Origin: Falsihalocynthiibacter halioticoli
GTDB taxonomy: Bacteria; Pseudomonadota; Alphaproteobacteria; Rhodobacterales; Rhodobacteraceae
NCBI RefSeq assembly: GCF_025802015.1
Contig: NZ_JAOYFC010000001.1
Span: forward strand, 1,116,001 to 1,180,000
Direction: 5' to 3'
DNA length: 64,000 nucleotides
Shown: one piece after another, positions 24,721-34,800 of the stretch
How the letters are laid out: every line of letters starts with the position of its first letter
Position numbering within the stretch: the first letter of the stretch is position 1
Made by a program: the position numbers and the translations under genes
The notes under the pieces: model-generated
What the model was told of the DNA's origin: nothing
Database searches by the model: none
Seen by the model: only the letters and a program-made list of their open reading frames with translations

Positions 24721-25179
24721 TTGCCTATTTTTTCACGTCGCGGGACATTTGCCGCGCTTTTATTTTCCGTGTTTTGTTTGGTTGCGACAACAACAGTCGC
24801 CGAAGTAAAGCGGTGCGAGTTCGTTAAAACGGAGGAGCAACTTGGCTGGATTAGCCAAGAGATTATGGTCGATTTTCAAGACGGCGAGGAAGAGGCGTAT
24901 ATTGGGGACCCAATCGCTCGCGATCTCTTAGGAAAAGATGTTGTGCTCGCGCGTGTCGATGTCGACAACGCAAAGCGCACAACTCTTGTTTGGGAAATCA
25001 AAGATACCCGCAAGAGCAAGAATCAGAATGCGAGATTCCTTTATCGGCTGACGTTGATGAAAAACAGCAATAAGGCTCGCATTACAGTTCAGCCGCTTGG
25101 ATATATTGGGCCATTTCAGGGTGCCGGCGTTTGTACAATCTATAAAGGCAAAAATCCTAGATGGTTGCCGAGGGCCTAA
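24721..25179 (+). CDS. Secreted protein of unknown function
   Basis: I do not recognise this protein. The most likely start is TTG 24721, preceded by GGAGA 6 nt upstream; it gives 152 residues beginning with a classic signal peptide (basic FSRRG, hydrophobic FAALLFSVFCLVATTTVA, cut before EVKRC). The mature part of about 123 residues has two cysteines, one at its N-terminus (KRCEF) and one near the C-terminus (GVCTIY), suited to a periplasmic disulfide. The rest looks beta-rich. A longer in-frame ATG-less extension to 24604 has no ribosome site. It stands alone between sox and sodB. Confidence 0.6.
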   Translation: MPIFSRRGTFAALLFSVFCLVATTTVAEVKRCEFVKTEEQLGWISQEIMVDFQDGEEEAYIGDPIARDLLGKDVVLARVDVDNAKRTTLVWEIKDTRKSKNQNARFLYRLTLMKNSNKARITVQPLGYIGPFQGAGVCTIYKGKNPRWLPRA

Positions 25180-25312
25180 ATCACTGATTTTTCAGAACTC
25201 AGCCGATAAAAAATCCAGATCGCCCTTGACGTCCCCTAGGTGCGAGGGCCATTTGTGTGGCGATGACACGCGAACACGCGCCTTCGGGCGCCCCAATTTA
25301 AAGAGGTTTCAC

Positions 25313-25915
25313 ATGGCTTTTTCACTACCCGATCTTCCTTATGCACATGACGCGCTTGCAGCGGATGGTATGTCGGCGGAAACACTCGAATTCCACCACG
25401 ACCTGCACCACAACGCCTATGTGACAAACGGCAACGCCGCAATCGCAGGTACTGAGTGGGAGGGTAAATCCCTCGAAGAGATCATTGTTGGTACCTATGA
25501 CGCCAAAGCCGTTGCGCAAAACGGTATCTTCAACAACATCAGCCAGCTCTGGAACCATAACCAGTTCTGGGAAATGATGAGCCCCGGCGAAAGCAAGATG
25601 CCAAGCGAGCTTGAAAAAGCGCTGGTTGAAAGCTTTGGTTCGGTTGACGCGTTCAAATCCGAGTTTTCCGCAGCAGGTGCCGGCCAGTTCGGTTCCGGCT
25701 GGTGTTGGCTCGTCAAAGACACAGACGGCGGCCTGAAGGTCACGAAAACAGAGAACGGCGTGAACCCGCTCTGCTTCGGCCAGACTGCGCTTCTGGGGTG
25801 TGACGTTTGGGAGCACTCCTACTACATCGACTTCCGCAACAAGCGCCCTGTTTACCTCACAAACTTCCTCGACAAGCTTGTGAACTGGGAAAACGTGGCG
25901 TCCCGTCTGGGCTAA
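25313..25915 (+). CDS. sodB: Superoxide dismutase (Fe type)
   Basis: A 200-residue cytoplasmic Fe/Mn superoxide dismutase. Metal ligands: His28 in LEFHHDLHH, the His of QLWNHNQFWEMM, and Asp and His of DVWEHSYYIDF. The Gln/Gly pattern AGAGQFGSGWCWL resembles iron enzymes, but metal choice cannot be proved from sequence. AGAGG precedes the ATG by 7 nt. A small GCGCC-TTCG-GGCGC hairpin (25278-25291) sits in the leader. A terminator follows immediately. Confidence 0.94.
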   Translation: MAFSLPDLPYAHDALAADGMSAETLEFHHDLHHNAYVTNGNAAIAGTEWEGKSLEEIIVGTYDAKAVAQNGIFNNISQLWNHNQFWEMMSPGESKMPSELEKALVESFGSVDAFKSEFSAAGAGQFGSGWCWLVKDTDGGLKVTKTENGVNPLCFGQTALLGCDVWEHSYYIDFRNKRPVYLTNFLDKLVNWENVASRLG

Positions 25916-25939
25916 GCCACAGACATCGCTGTTGAATTT

Positions 25940-25970
25940 GGCCCGTCGCAGTATCTGCGGCGGGCCTTTT
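25940..25970 (+). terminator. Rho-independent terminator after sodB
   Basis: Twelve-bp arms (GGCCCGTCGCAG at 25940-25951 and its near-complement at 25955-25966, one wobble) with loop TAT are followed by TTTT. Confidence 0.85.
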
Positions 25971-26114
25971 CTTTGCGCGGTCGTGGTGGGCGCTGAGGGG
26001 CGGCATTCTGTGTTGCGATACAATTTCGCGCTTTATCCGGCAGCAACTCTGTGAAACGCTGCACCGGCCCAATTACGGCGCGCGACCCAACCCAAAAAGA
26101 TAGAGGAGGCAGGC

Positions 26115-27053
26115 ATGACAGAGACGGCCAAAGGCTTGATCGCTATGTTTGTCGCCTGTGCGATCTGGGGGTTTTCATCGTTATATTATAATGCCTTGAG
26201 CGAGGTTCCTCCGATGGAAGTCCTTGCGCATCGGAGCTTTTGGTCATTTGTGTTTCTTTTGGCTGTGCTCGCAATACAGGGGCGCGTTCGTGAACTTTGG
26301 GATTTGTGCCGCGACCGGCCAATGATCGTTCGGGTGGCACTGTCTGCGGCGTTGATCTCGGTGAATTGGTTCTTGTTCATCTTCGCGGTTCAGATCGGGC
26401 GTTTGGTGGATTCAAGCCTTGGTTACTTCATATATCCGCTTCTGGCGGTGCTTTTGGGGGCTTTCGTTCTCGGTGAAAAGCTGGCGCCCCTTAAATGGTT
26501 TGCCGTGGCGCTGGCGGGCGGCGCCGTGATTTGGCTGACCATCGGATTGGGCGCAACGCCATGGATTGCCTTGATGCTGGCCTCGACTTTTGCGCTTTAT
26601 GGCCTGATCAAAAAGCAGATTTCGGCGGGGCCGGTGGTGTCTGTTACGGGTGAAGTCTTTCTTATGTTGCCCCTCGTGGTGTTTTGGCTCTTTGCGGCAC
26701 ATGTGTGGGGTTGGCAACCGATCGGCCCACAAGAGGCGGGTGGTTTTGGCCGCGATACCCAAACAACGTTGCTTCTCATGCTTGCGGGGCCAATGACGGG
26801 CGGACCGCTTCTGATGATGTCATATGCGCTGAAACGCGTGTCTATGGTGAGCGCGGGGCTGGTTGCCTACACCAACCCCTCGTTGCAATTCTTGCTTGCG
26901 ATTACGGTATTGGGTGAGGCCGTAACCCGTTATCACCTCGTAGCGTTCCCGATTATTTGGTTCGCTTTGGGGATTTATACGTGGGTTAGTTTCGCCGAGG
27001 AGAGATCCTTGCGCAAAGCCGCGCGTAGATCAGAGACCGTTCCGACCTCCTGA
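26115..27053 (+). CDS. rarD: EamA-family permease RarD
   Basis: A 312-residue inner-membrane protein with ten hydrophobic segments in two EamA repeats. The N-terminal pattern WGFSSLYYNALSEVPPMEVLAHRSFWS is the RarD signature region (family usual length about 300). These transporters are drug/metabolite exporters of unknown substrate, named from a chloramphenicol-sensitivity phenotype. AGAGGAGG precedes the ATG. Its last 79 nt overlap the converging LOG-family gene. Confidence 0.9.
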   Translation: MTETAKGLIAMFVACAIWGFSSLYYNALSEVPPMEVLAHRSFWSFVFLLAVLAIQGRVRELWDLCRDRPMIVRVALSAALISVNWFLFIFAVQIGRLVDSSLGYFIYPLLAVLLGAFVLGEKLAPLKWFAVALAGGAVIWLTIGLGATPWIALMLASTFALYGLIKKQISAGPVVSVTGEVFLMLPLVVFWLFAAHVWGWQPIGPQEAGGFGRDTQTTLLLMLAGPMTGGPLLMMSYALKRVSMVSAGLVAYTNPSLQFLLAITVLGEAVTRYHLVAFPIIWFALGIYTWVSFAEERSLRKAARRSETVPTS

Positions 27054-27556
27054 ATGAAATCACGTAGGCTGGCATCGGCAAATCCTTGGTCGATGATGTG
27101 GTCCATCAAGGCAAGCAACGGCGTCCAGTATCCATCCGTTGACAGCAGGTAGATCGGCTTTTGGTGCAGTCCGAGTTGCCGCCACGTGAGGACCTCAAAG
27201 AACTCGTCCATACTCCCAGCACCGCCTGGCATCACAACGATGGCGTCAGCGTTCATATACATGACCTTTTTGCGCTCATGCATGTTCTCGGTAACGATAA
27301 ACTGCGTGAGATCGCGCTTCCCGACCTCCCAATTGAGCAAATGTGTGGGAATCACACCGAAAGTCTGTGCGCCTGCAGCTTGTGCGGCTTGCGCAACGGC
27401 GCCCATAAGCCCAACATCTCCTGCGCCATAGACAAGCCGCCAGCCTTCTTCGGCGATCATTTTGCCTGTTTCCCGTGCTGCGGCCTCATATGAGGCTGAT
27501 TTGCCCATCCGAGAGCCACAATAGACACAAATAGAAGCAGAAAACGGGGAAGTCAT
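26975..27556 (-). CDS. LOG-family protein (cytokinin riboside 5'-monophosphate phosphoribohydrolase-like, TIGR00730)
   Basis: A 193-residue nucleotide-processing protein with the Rossmann-like lysine-decarboxylase-like fold. Motifs: ICVYCGSRMGK at the N-terminus, GAGDVGLMGAVAQAA, the phosphate-binding PGGAGSMDEFFE and the LTWRQLGLHQKPI region. It begins at ATG 27556; a longer frame upstream has no family similarity. LOG enzymes release the base from 5'-monophosphate nucleotides such as AMP-type cytokinins. The physiological role in bacteria is poorly known. It is divergent from the LysM gene and overlaps rarD tail to tail. Confidence 0.9.
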   Translation of the reverse strand: MTSPFSASICVYCGSRMGKSASYEAAARETGKMIAEEGWRLVYGAGDVGLMGAVAQAAQAAGAQTFGVIPTHLLNWEVGKRDLTQFIVTENMHERKKVMYMNADAIVVMPGGAGSMDEFFEVLTWRQLGLHQKPIYLLSTDGYWTPLLALMDHIIDQGFADASLRDFIQEVGTVSDLRAALRKDLSSAKLTHV

Positions 27557-27660
27557 GGACAAGCGCCTTTGGTTAGGGTCAATTGAGGCCCGACAGCGGG
27601 CCTTGGGCCCACAATCGCGCCTTGCGGGACGAGGTGCAAGACCATTGGGGAATGGAATAA

Positions 27661-29241
27661 ATGGCGGAAAATAAATCCGGGGAAAATGCTGGTAATGCAT
27701 CTGCAAAGAGCAGCCGTGGCGCAATTATAGGCGGCGGCGCAGCAATCGTTGCGGTGCTTCTGGGCTATCTGCTCTATCAGTCGCAGCAAGACGATGCTGT
27801 AGAAACAACTGAGCTTGATACAGAGCAGAGCACAGAGGCCGTTGAAACCGCAGACACCGCAACAACGGATGAAAGCGCAACCGAAAGCGCGCCTGAAAGT
27901 GCGGTCACTGAAGAAACCGCTGAAGCAGAAGACACAGCGGATGCCGCACCAGAGCAGGCAGAGGACGCGCCTGCTTCAGATGAGGCAAGTTCAGATCAGG
28001 CAGGTGCTGATGCTGCGGATGATGCAACCGAGACTACGGAAGCCGAGGGTGCAACTGATACTGCGGGCGATGAAGCTGCTGAAGCAGGAGAAAGCACAGA
28101 AGCAGCAGAAACAGACGCCGAAGCGCCACCCGCTGACTCCGTTGCGACTGATGCCGAAGAAGTTGATGCGCCACCCGCGCCAACATTTGACGTTGTGCGC
28201 GTTGATGCAGAGGGCAACGGTCTTGTTGCTGGCTCCGCAACGCCCGGCGCGGAAATTATCATCAAGGTCGACGGAGCCGAAGTTGGCCGCGCCAAGGCTG
28301 ACGGGAACGGCAAATTCGCACAACTCTTTTCAGTTGAGCTTTCAGATTCTGCGCAGGTCGTTACGCTTCACGCGGGCACAGACGATGTCATGGTGGCTTC
28401 GAACGAAAGCGTGGTGCTTGCGCCGGTTGAAGGCGCAGAGGTTACAGCCGATGCCGCCGAGCTTGCCAGTGTGGAAACCGGAGGCGATACGTCAGAGACA
28501 GCAGCCACAGAAACCGCCACGGATACCGCGAGCGAAACAGTGGTTGCCGAGGCTGAGGGGTCGGAGACTACAGAAACACCCGCCGAGCCAGCCGCTCCAG
28601 CAGCGCCTGAGGGTGCGACAGAAACAGCAGAGGCCACCCAGCCAGAGCAGCCTGCGCAACCAGAAGAACCCGAACAGCCAGAGGAGAAATCCGCCCCTGC
28701 GGTGTTGCTCGCAACGGATGAGGGTGTCGAAGTCCTGCAACCTGGCGGGGCGGAATTGCCCGTGGGAACCGTCGCTATCGATGCGATCTCCTATGCGCCA
28801 AACGGTGATGTGGTTGTGTCCGGCCGTGGTGATGCGCAATCTGTCTTGCGGCTCTATCTCAACAACAGCTTCCGCGCCGAGGGCAAAGTTGCCGAGGACG
28901 GGAACTGGTCCATCACGCTGGATGACGTAAACGCCGGTATCTATGCCATGCGCGTCGATCAGATCGACGCTGGCGGCAAAGTCATTGCCCGCGTTGAATC
29001 GCCGTTTAAGCGCGAGGAGGTCGAAGCTCTTGCCGCCGCCAAGCCGGATCAGCCAGCAGCAGGCGAAACCAAGGTCAAGGCCGTCACGGTACAGCCCGGA
29101 AACACGCTCTGGGGCATCGCCAAAGACAGCTATGGCGATGGTGTTCTCTATGTGCGGGTGTTTGAAGCCAACCGCGACGCTATCCGCGATCCGGACCTTA
29201 TCTATCCTGGACAGGTGTTTAACGTTCCTGACGAAGAATAA
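27661..29241 (+). CDS. Membrane-anchored, low-complexity acidic protein with C-terminal LysM domain
   Basis: A 526-residue protein. Residues 1-18 are cytoplasmic, 19-42 a membrane anchor (IIGGGAAIVAVLLGYLLY), about 45-165 a Glu/Thr/Ala-rich disordered stretch, about 168-255 a beta-sandwich-like module (DVVRVDAEGNGLVAGSATPG), then a second acidic Pro/Glu-rich linker to about 345. Next comes a second beta module (SILRLYLNN-like, DVNAGIYAMRVDQ), and a LysM domain at about 473-525 (VQPGNTLWGIAKDSYGDG). LysM binds peptidoglycan glycans, so the chain probably spans from inner membrane to cell wall. The same architecture is common in Rhodobacteraceae but has no assigned function. It has its own terminator, hence a single-gene unit. 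Confidence 0.85.
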   Translation: MAENKSGENAGNASAKSSRGAIIGGGAAIVAVLLGYLLYQSQQDDAVETTELDTEQSTEAVETADTATTDESATESAPESAVTEETAEAEDTADAAPEQAEDAPASDEASSDQAGADAADDATETTEAEGATDTAGDEAAEAGESTEAAETDAEAPPADSVATDAEEVDAPPAPTFDVVRVDAEGNGLVAGSATPGAEIIIKVDGAEVGRAKADGNGKFAQLFSVELSDSAQVVTLHAGTDDVMVASNESVVLAPVEGAEVTADAAELASVETGGDTSETAATETATDTASETVVAEAEGSETTETPAEPAAPAAPEGATETAEATQPEQPAQPEEPEQPEEKSAPAVLLATDEGVEVLQPGGAELPVGTVAIDAISYAPNGDVVVSGRGDAQSVLRLYLNNSFRAEGKVAEDGNWSITLDDVNAGIYAMRVDQIDAGGKVIARVESPFKREEVEALAAAKPDQPAAGETKVKAVTVQPGNTLWGIAKDSYGDGVLYVRVFEANRDAIRDPDLIYPGQVFNVPDEE

Positions 29242-29264
29242 GCACGAGTACAGAATGAGATTGA

Positions 29265-29291
29265 GGGCCGGCGGGAGCGCTGGCCCTTTTT
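29265..29291 (+). terminator. Rho-independent terminator after LysM gene
   Basis: Nine-bp arms GGGCCGGCG/CGCTGGCCC (one G-T wobble) with a GGAG loop are followed by TTTTT. Confidence 0.87.
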
Positions 29292-29437
29292 CGTTTTACC
29301 GATACCATTCACCAGACGCAGGGCGGCTGTGCGCAAATGGGGGATGCTAAATCATGCGCGCCTCTGGTCATTCCTGAATGGCTTGACTAACCTGCGCGTC
29401 CGTCCAACGTGCCAGCCCCAGCCAGCCGGAGAATTTG

Positions 29438-31264
29438 ATGCGCCGCCTAACACCAACAGATGCTGCCCTGAATGCCGGTCCGAAAGGGGGCGGCTGGAAT
29501 GTTCTGCGCCGCGTTGCGCCATATCTCTGGCCAGAGGATCGCCCGTGGGTGAAGCGCCGCGTCGTCGCTTCGATGATTATGCTGTTGCTGGCCAAGTTGA
29601 TCGCGGTGGTGGCGCCGCTGATCTATAAGGCGGCGGTTGATGCGCTGGCGGGTGAGGGCGAGCAAGCCGCGTGGATGCTCGGCCTTGGCGCGGTTGGGCT
29701 GACGTTGGCTTACGGGATGACCCGCGCGCTTAACGTTGGTTTTCAACAGCTTCGGGACGCGATTTTTGCAAAGGTCGGCCAACAGGCTCTCCGCAGCCTT
29801 GCGATCGAAACATTCGAGCATATTCACCAACTTTCCATGCGCTATCACATCACCCGCAAGACGGGCGGGCTGTCGCGGATTATCGAGCGTGGCGTAAAGG
29901 GCGTTGAATATCTCCTGCGGTTTTTGTTGTTTAATATCGGGCCGTTGATCCTTGAATTGATTATGATCGCCGCGATCCTCTATGTGGTGTTTGACGTCTG
30001 GTATCTGGTTGTTGTGGTTGTCACGATTGCCGCTTACGTCTGGTTTACTTTTGCCGTGACCGAATGGCGCGTACGCATCCGCAAAGAGATGAACGATCAG
30101 GATAAAGACGCCAACCAGAAGGCCATCGACAGCCTGTTGAACTTTGAAACGGTCAAATATTTCAACGCCGAGAAACGCGAGGCCGCGCGCTATGATGTTG
30201 CCATGGCAGGCTATGAACAGGCCGCGCTCAAGACCTCTTATTCGCTGGCCTTCCTGAATTTCGGGCAGTCGGTTTTGATCACCGCAGGGCTTGTGATTGT
30301 GATGGTTATGGCCGCGATTGGTGTGGAAAATGGCGCGCTGACAGTTGGCGATTTCGTGATGGTCAACGCCTATATGATCCAGATCACCATGCCGCTGAAT
30401 TTCCTTGGGTCGGTCTATCGCGAAATCCGTCAGGCGCTGGTCGACATGGGCGAGATGTTTGACCTTTTGGAGCAACCCGCCGAGGTGCAGGACAAGCCCA
30501 ACGCGCCCGCACTTAAGATCAATGGCGGAGAGATCGCTTTTGACCACGTTGAATTCGGCTATGACGCCAATCGCCCGATCCTTAAGGGTGTGGATTTTAC
30601 CGTTGGCGCGGGCGAGACTGTGGCCATCGTTGGACCTTCGGGCAGCGGCAAATCCACCATCGGGCGACTGCTGTTCCGTTTCTTTGACGTGAACGCGGGC
30701 GCTCTTCGGATTGACGGGCAAGACATTCGTGATGTCACCCAAGAGAGCCTGCATCAGGCGATTGGCGTCGTGCCGCAGGATACGGTGCTGTTCAATGACA
30801 CGATCCTCTACAACATCGCCTATGGCCGTGAGGGGGCCAGCCAAACCGAGATCGAAGATGCGGCAAAGGCGGCCAAGATTTATGACTTCATCATGTCTCT
30901 GCCGGATGGGTTTGATACCCAAGTGGGCGAGCGCGGGTTGAAGCTTTCGGGCGGAGAGAAGCAGCGCGTGGGCATTGCCCGTACCTTGCTGAAAAACCCG
31001 CCGATCCTGCTTTTGGACGAGGCGACCAGCGCGCTTGATACCGAGACCGAGCGCGATATTCAGGACAGTCTCAAAGCGATGGGACAAGGCCGCAGTGTGA
31101 TTACCATTGCGCACCGCCTCTCGACGATCGCGGATTCAGACCGGATTATCGTACTTGAGAAAGGTGTGATTACCGAGGTCGGCACCCATGATGAACTGTT
31201 GGCCAACAATGCGCGGTATGCAGCGATGTGGCAGCGCCAGCAGAGCGAAGAGGACGCGGCCTAA
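29438..31264 (+). CDS. ABC exporter of the Atm1/HMT1 type (fused membrane and ATPase domains)
   Basis: A 608-residue half-transporter. Six membrane helices lie in the first 310 residues, with the Atm1-type segment QQLRDAIFAKVGQQALRSLAIETFEHIHQL and the NFETVKYFNAE coupling region. The nucleotide domain has Walker A GPSGSGKST (about 400), signature LSGGEKQRVG (about 502) and Walker B ILLLDEATSALD (about 523). ATG 29438 has GGAG 6 nt upstream; a TTG one codon earlier is less likely. Atm1 homologues export glutathione-linked or persulfide compounds for Fe-S assembly or metal detoxification. That role is inferred. Confidence 0.9.
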   Translation: MRRLTPTDAALNAGPKGGGWNVLRRVAPYLWPEDRPWVKRRVVASMIMLLLAKLIAVVAPLIYKAAVDALAGEGEQAAWMLGLGAVGLTLAYGMTRALNVGFQQLRDAIFAKVGQQALRSLAIETFEHIHQLSMRYHITRKTGGLSRIIERGVKGVEYLLRFLLFNIGPLILELIMIAAILYVVFDVWYLVVVVVTIAAYVWFTFAVTEWRVRIRKEMNDQDKDANQKAIDSLLNFETVKYFNAEKREAARYDVAMAGYEQAALKTSYSLAFLNFGQSVLITAGLVIVMVMAAIGVENGALTVGDFVMVNAYMIQITMPLNFLGSVYREIRQALVDMGEMFDLLEQPAEVQDKPNAPALKINGGEIAFDHVEFGYDANRPILKGVDFTVGAGETVAIVGPSGSGKSTIGRLLFRFFDVNAGALRIDGQDIRDVTQESLHQAIGVVPQDTVLFNDTILYNIAYGREGASQTEIEDAAKAAKIYDFIMSLPDGFDTQVGERGLKLSGGEKQRVGIARTLLKNPPILLLDEATSALDTETERDIQDSLKAMGQGRSVITIAHRLSTIADSDRIIVLEKGVITEVGTHDELLANNARYAAMWQRQQSEEDAA

Positions 31265-31785
31265 GCGCTTTTTGCGGCGAGGCGATACTCAAGCTGTATC
31301 ACGCCGTTATCAAAGCTTTTGCTCTGGGCGAGTTCCATGGGAACCGCGCCTTTGTCAGAGGCGAAAAGCGGAACCCCTGCGCCAAGCAGGACAGGCATCA
31401 CAAACAGATCCAGCCGCTCCAGCGCACCAAGTTCAATGAACGCGGCCTGTAGCTTTGGTCCGCCGACAATCCATGTGTCGCCAGTGTTTTGGGCCAAGTC
31501 GTCTGCGAGTTCGGATAGGGGGCGGGACCATGCGCGCACATCGCCCAAAACCGTTTCAAGCGGAGAAGACGTAACCACTACGCCGCGCTTGCCCGCATAG
31601 GGCCAGCCCACGTCAAACCCGACGATCTGGTCGTAAGTGGCGCGGCCCATGACGACGGTGTCGATCTCTGCCATGAAGGGTTCATAGCCATAATCGACGC
31701 CTTGATACGCGTCCAGAAAACCAACGCCGCCGTCTTTATCGGCAACAAAACCATCGGCACTTTGGGCGATATATCCGCGGATCAT
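31261..31785 (-). CDS. Dihydrofolate reductase-like (RibD C-terminal domain) protein
   Basis: A 174-residue NADPH-dependent reductase-fold protein. It begins MIRGYIAQSADGFVA at ATG 31785 with AAGGAG upstream. Further family features are EIDTVVMGRATYDQ, TWIVGGPKLQAAFIE and the C-terminal VMPVLLGAGVPLF. It resembles the YyaP/YwjB group and not classical FolA, so its substrate is unknown. It converges with the ABC exporter gene and shares 4 nt at the stop codons. Confidence 0.88.
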   Translation of the reverse strand: MIRGYIAQSADGFVADKDGGVGFLDAYQGVDYGYEPFMAEIDTVVMGRATYDQIVGFDVGWPYAGKRGVVVTSSPLETVLGDVRAWSRPLSELADDLAQNTGDTWIVGGPKLQAAFIELGALERLDLFVMPVLLGAGVPLFASDKGAVPMELAQSKSFDNGVIQLEYRLAAKSA

Positions 31786-31824
31786 GGTTGAGCTCCTTAG
31801 TAAATGAGAACGGCCTATTGATAA

Positions 31825-31858
31825 CAAAAAACGGGCCGAAGAAATACCTCCGGCCCGT
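31825..31858 (-). terminator. Rho-independent terminator of RND operon
   Basis: Arms ACGGGCCG (31831-31838) and CGGCCCGT (31851-31858) are followed on the minus strand by TTTTTT. It lies 15 nt past the RND permease stop. Confidence 0.85.
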
Positions 31859-31873
31859 TAGAATTTGATCTGA

Positions 31874-34800
31874 CTATTCTGCGGCGAGGGGACCGTCGCC
31901 CTTGGGCTTTGGCGGTGTCTCTTCGCTATTGCTGTCATTCGCCGGCTCTGGTGTCTCGTCCGCGGGGGCGTCTTTTGCATCCTCATCTTTTGGGTCAAGA
32001 GCGGACTCAAGCTCGTCTAGGTTGGGGAGGGTTTCGTCCTTCCCATCTGGTTCAAGCAAGTTGCCCCAGTCCAGCTGTGGCGATTTGGCATGACGGGCTT
32101 CGCGTTGCAGCGCCCAGTCTTGTGCTGCACGGCTGCCGCGGCCCATAGACATAGCCGCGAGGGCCCGCGCGATCCAGCGCACATAGGTCGCCGCCCAGAC
32201 CCGCACAGCGAGTAGGGACGGGGTAAAGACCAGCGTTAGGACCGTTGCGATACCAAGGCCGAACACAACCGCCGTGGCAAGCTGTTTCCACCACAGGGCG
32301 GTCGGGCTGTCGATCGAGTAGCCGCCGTTGATGAAGTCGAGCGAGAGGCCAAACATCATCGGCGCAAGGCCCGCCATTGTCGTGATTGTGGTCAGAAGCA
32401 CGGGACGGATCCGGTTTTGAGCCGTACGAACGATGGCTTCGATCTGTGGCATGTAACGGGAGTATTCCTGATAGGTGTCAATCAGAACGATGTTGTTGTT
32501 CACAACGATACCCGCCAGCGCCACGATGCCTGTTCCGGTCATGATAATCGAGAAGGCCTGATCCATAACGATCATCCCGATGAGCACACCCGTGGTCGAA
32601 AGGACCACCGCGATCAGCACGAGAACAGAGTTGTAGAAGCTGTTGAACTGCGCCAACAGGATCACGAACATCAGCCCGAGCGCACCCGCAAAGGCCTTCA
32701 TCAAGAAGTCTGCGGATTCGGCTTGGTCTTCCTGATCGCCGGTCCATTCCCATTCCACAGTTTCGGGGAATACGCCTTCTTGGTTCAGCCATTCTGTCAG
32801 GGCGGTGATGCGCTCGTTCGCGTTCACAACGCCGATGACAAGGTCGTTGTTGGTGTCGAGTTGTTCCTGAACCGAGGCAAGGGTTACGCCGTCAAGAAGC
32901 ACTTCAGATTTGTAATATTCCTGTGTGCCGGAAACCGTTTTGGTCAGGTCAAACGCCGCGCCCTCGGCAACTTCTTCTGCACTCACAGGAGAGACAAAGG
33001 CGAGCGTTTCGCCTGTTGTTTCCTCATCTTCCGGCGGCAGCGAGATTGAGCTCCAGCCAGCGGCAACGCCGGCTTTTACGTCGAAGTAACGAACCTGATC
33101 CACGCGGTCGATCTGGGCCAGCTTGGCAACGGGTTTGCGCGTAACGAAGTTGGACAGCGGCACCAGCCCTTCGCTTGTGCGGATGCGGAGGCTGTCGAGC
33201 GTTGAAAGGACGCGATCATCTTCAGGGAAGCGCACGCGGATTTCGATTTCTTCGTCCGAACTGTCAACTCGCATGGTGTCGAGGAGCAGCCCGCGCGTCA
33301 CAAGCTGCACCATGCCGCCAACCGTGGCCACATCGGTGCCGTAGCGGCCCGCTTTCTGCACGTCCACTTCGATCTGCCAGTCGATACCGGGGAGCGGCAT
33401 CGTGTCGTCGATATCAATGAGGGCAGGGGTTTCGTCAAACTTGGCGCGTGCGGTTTCTGCTGCGGTCAGCAGGTCTTCCCAATCTTCGCCTTTGATCCGA
33501 AGATGAACCGGTTTCGCCGAGGCCGGACCCCGCGATAGGTTCAGGATTTCAACGCGAATTCCAGGGATCGCATCAAGCTTGGCCTGAAGGCGGTCCAGAA
33601 CGGCGTTACCGTCGTATAGCGGATCAATTACCTCGCGCTGAAGGCCGAAAATCCAGTCTTCTTTGACAGTTGGGCGTTTTTCCCATGCGGTAAGCTCGAT
33701 TTGGGCCTGACCAATGGAATCCCGTGGCGCACCTGCGCCGCCGTCGTTTTGGTTGAGCCCACCCGCACCGGCAAAGGCAAAGACGCTTTCGACACCCGTT
33801 TCGCCAAGGATCATGTTTTCAACGGTGCGCACGGCCTCGTCTTTTTCCTCAAGCGAGAGGTTGCCGCGTTGACGCACATAGATAATGGCTTGTTCGGGTT
33901 CGGCATCTACGAAGAACTCAACGCCTTTGTTGTTTGCGCCGAAATAGCTGAAGGTCGTTGCCACAACAAAGATGACAACGCCGATTGTCACCAGCGGCAT
34001 GATCGGGTTGCCTGCGATGAACTGGATGAACCGGCCAAATGGTGTGCGCCCTTTGCCGACTTTCACGGCTTTTGGCTTACGCTGGATCGCAGCGGCCCCC
34101 ATGGCCGCAGAGCCACCAACCGCCCCGATAAAGAACAGCAGGGCACCGGGAATGATTGCGGTTATTCCCATGGAACTTGCTGCATCACCAAGCAAGTAGC
34201 TCGGGTTCAAAATCTGCATCAATCCGAGGAACAACAGATAGAACATCGGCAGTACGAGCAGCGCGCGTGCCCACCACGGCATGGTGCGTTTCAGCCAAGC
34301 CGAAATATTCTCGATGATACGCGAGCCGCGGCCGAACACACCGCCGAGAACCGGCAGGTAGATCAGCGCAACAATCAACGATGCAGAAAGAACAAAGATC
34401 AGCGTAACAGGCAACATTCCCATGAACTCACCAGCGACACCAGGCCAGAAGAGCATCGGCAGGAAGGCGCAGAGCGTTGTCGCGGTCGAGCTGACGATGG
34501 GCCAGAACATCCGCTTCGCGGCATCGGTAAAGGCGTGCATCGGGCCAACGCCTTCTTTGATGCGGCGGTCGGCGTATTCCACAACCACGATCGCCCCATC
34601 AACCAGCATCCCCACAGCAAGGATAAGGCCAAACATCACAATGTTGGAGATCGTGATCCCCATGGCACCAAGCAGCACGAAACACAGCAGGAAGCTTGTC
34701 GGAATTGCAAAACCCACGAGCAGCGCAGAACGCGTTCCAAGCGCACCAAGCACAACGATCATCACCAGCGCGATCGCCGTCAGGACAGACCCCTCAAGCT

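Noticed and set aside
27815..28930. 371-codon plus frame rich in Arg/Pro/Gln
   Set aside because: It arises from the repetitive Glu/Thr/Ala codons of the LysM gene read in another frame. It has no start signal and no domain.
29447..31114. 555-codon minus frame opposite the Atm1-type exporter
   Set aside because: The plus-strand ABC motifs are complete and in order. The antisense frame is compositionally odd (His/Arg-rich).
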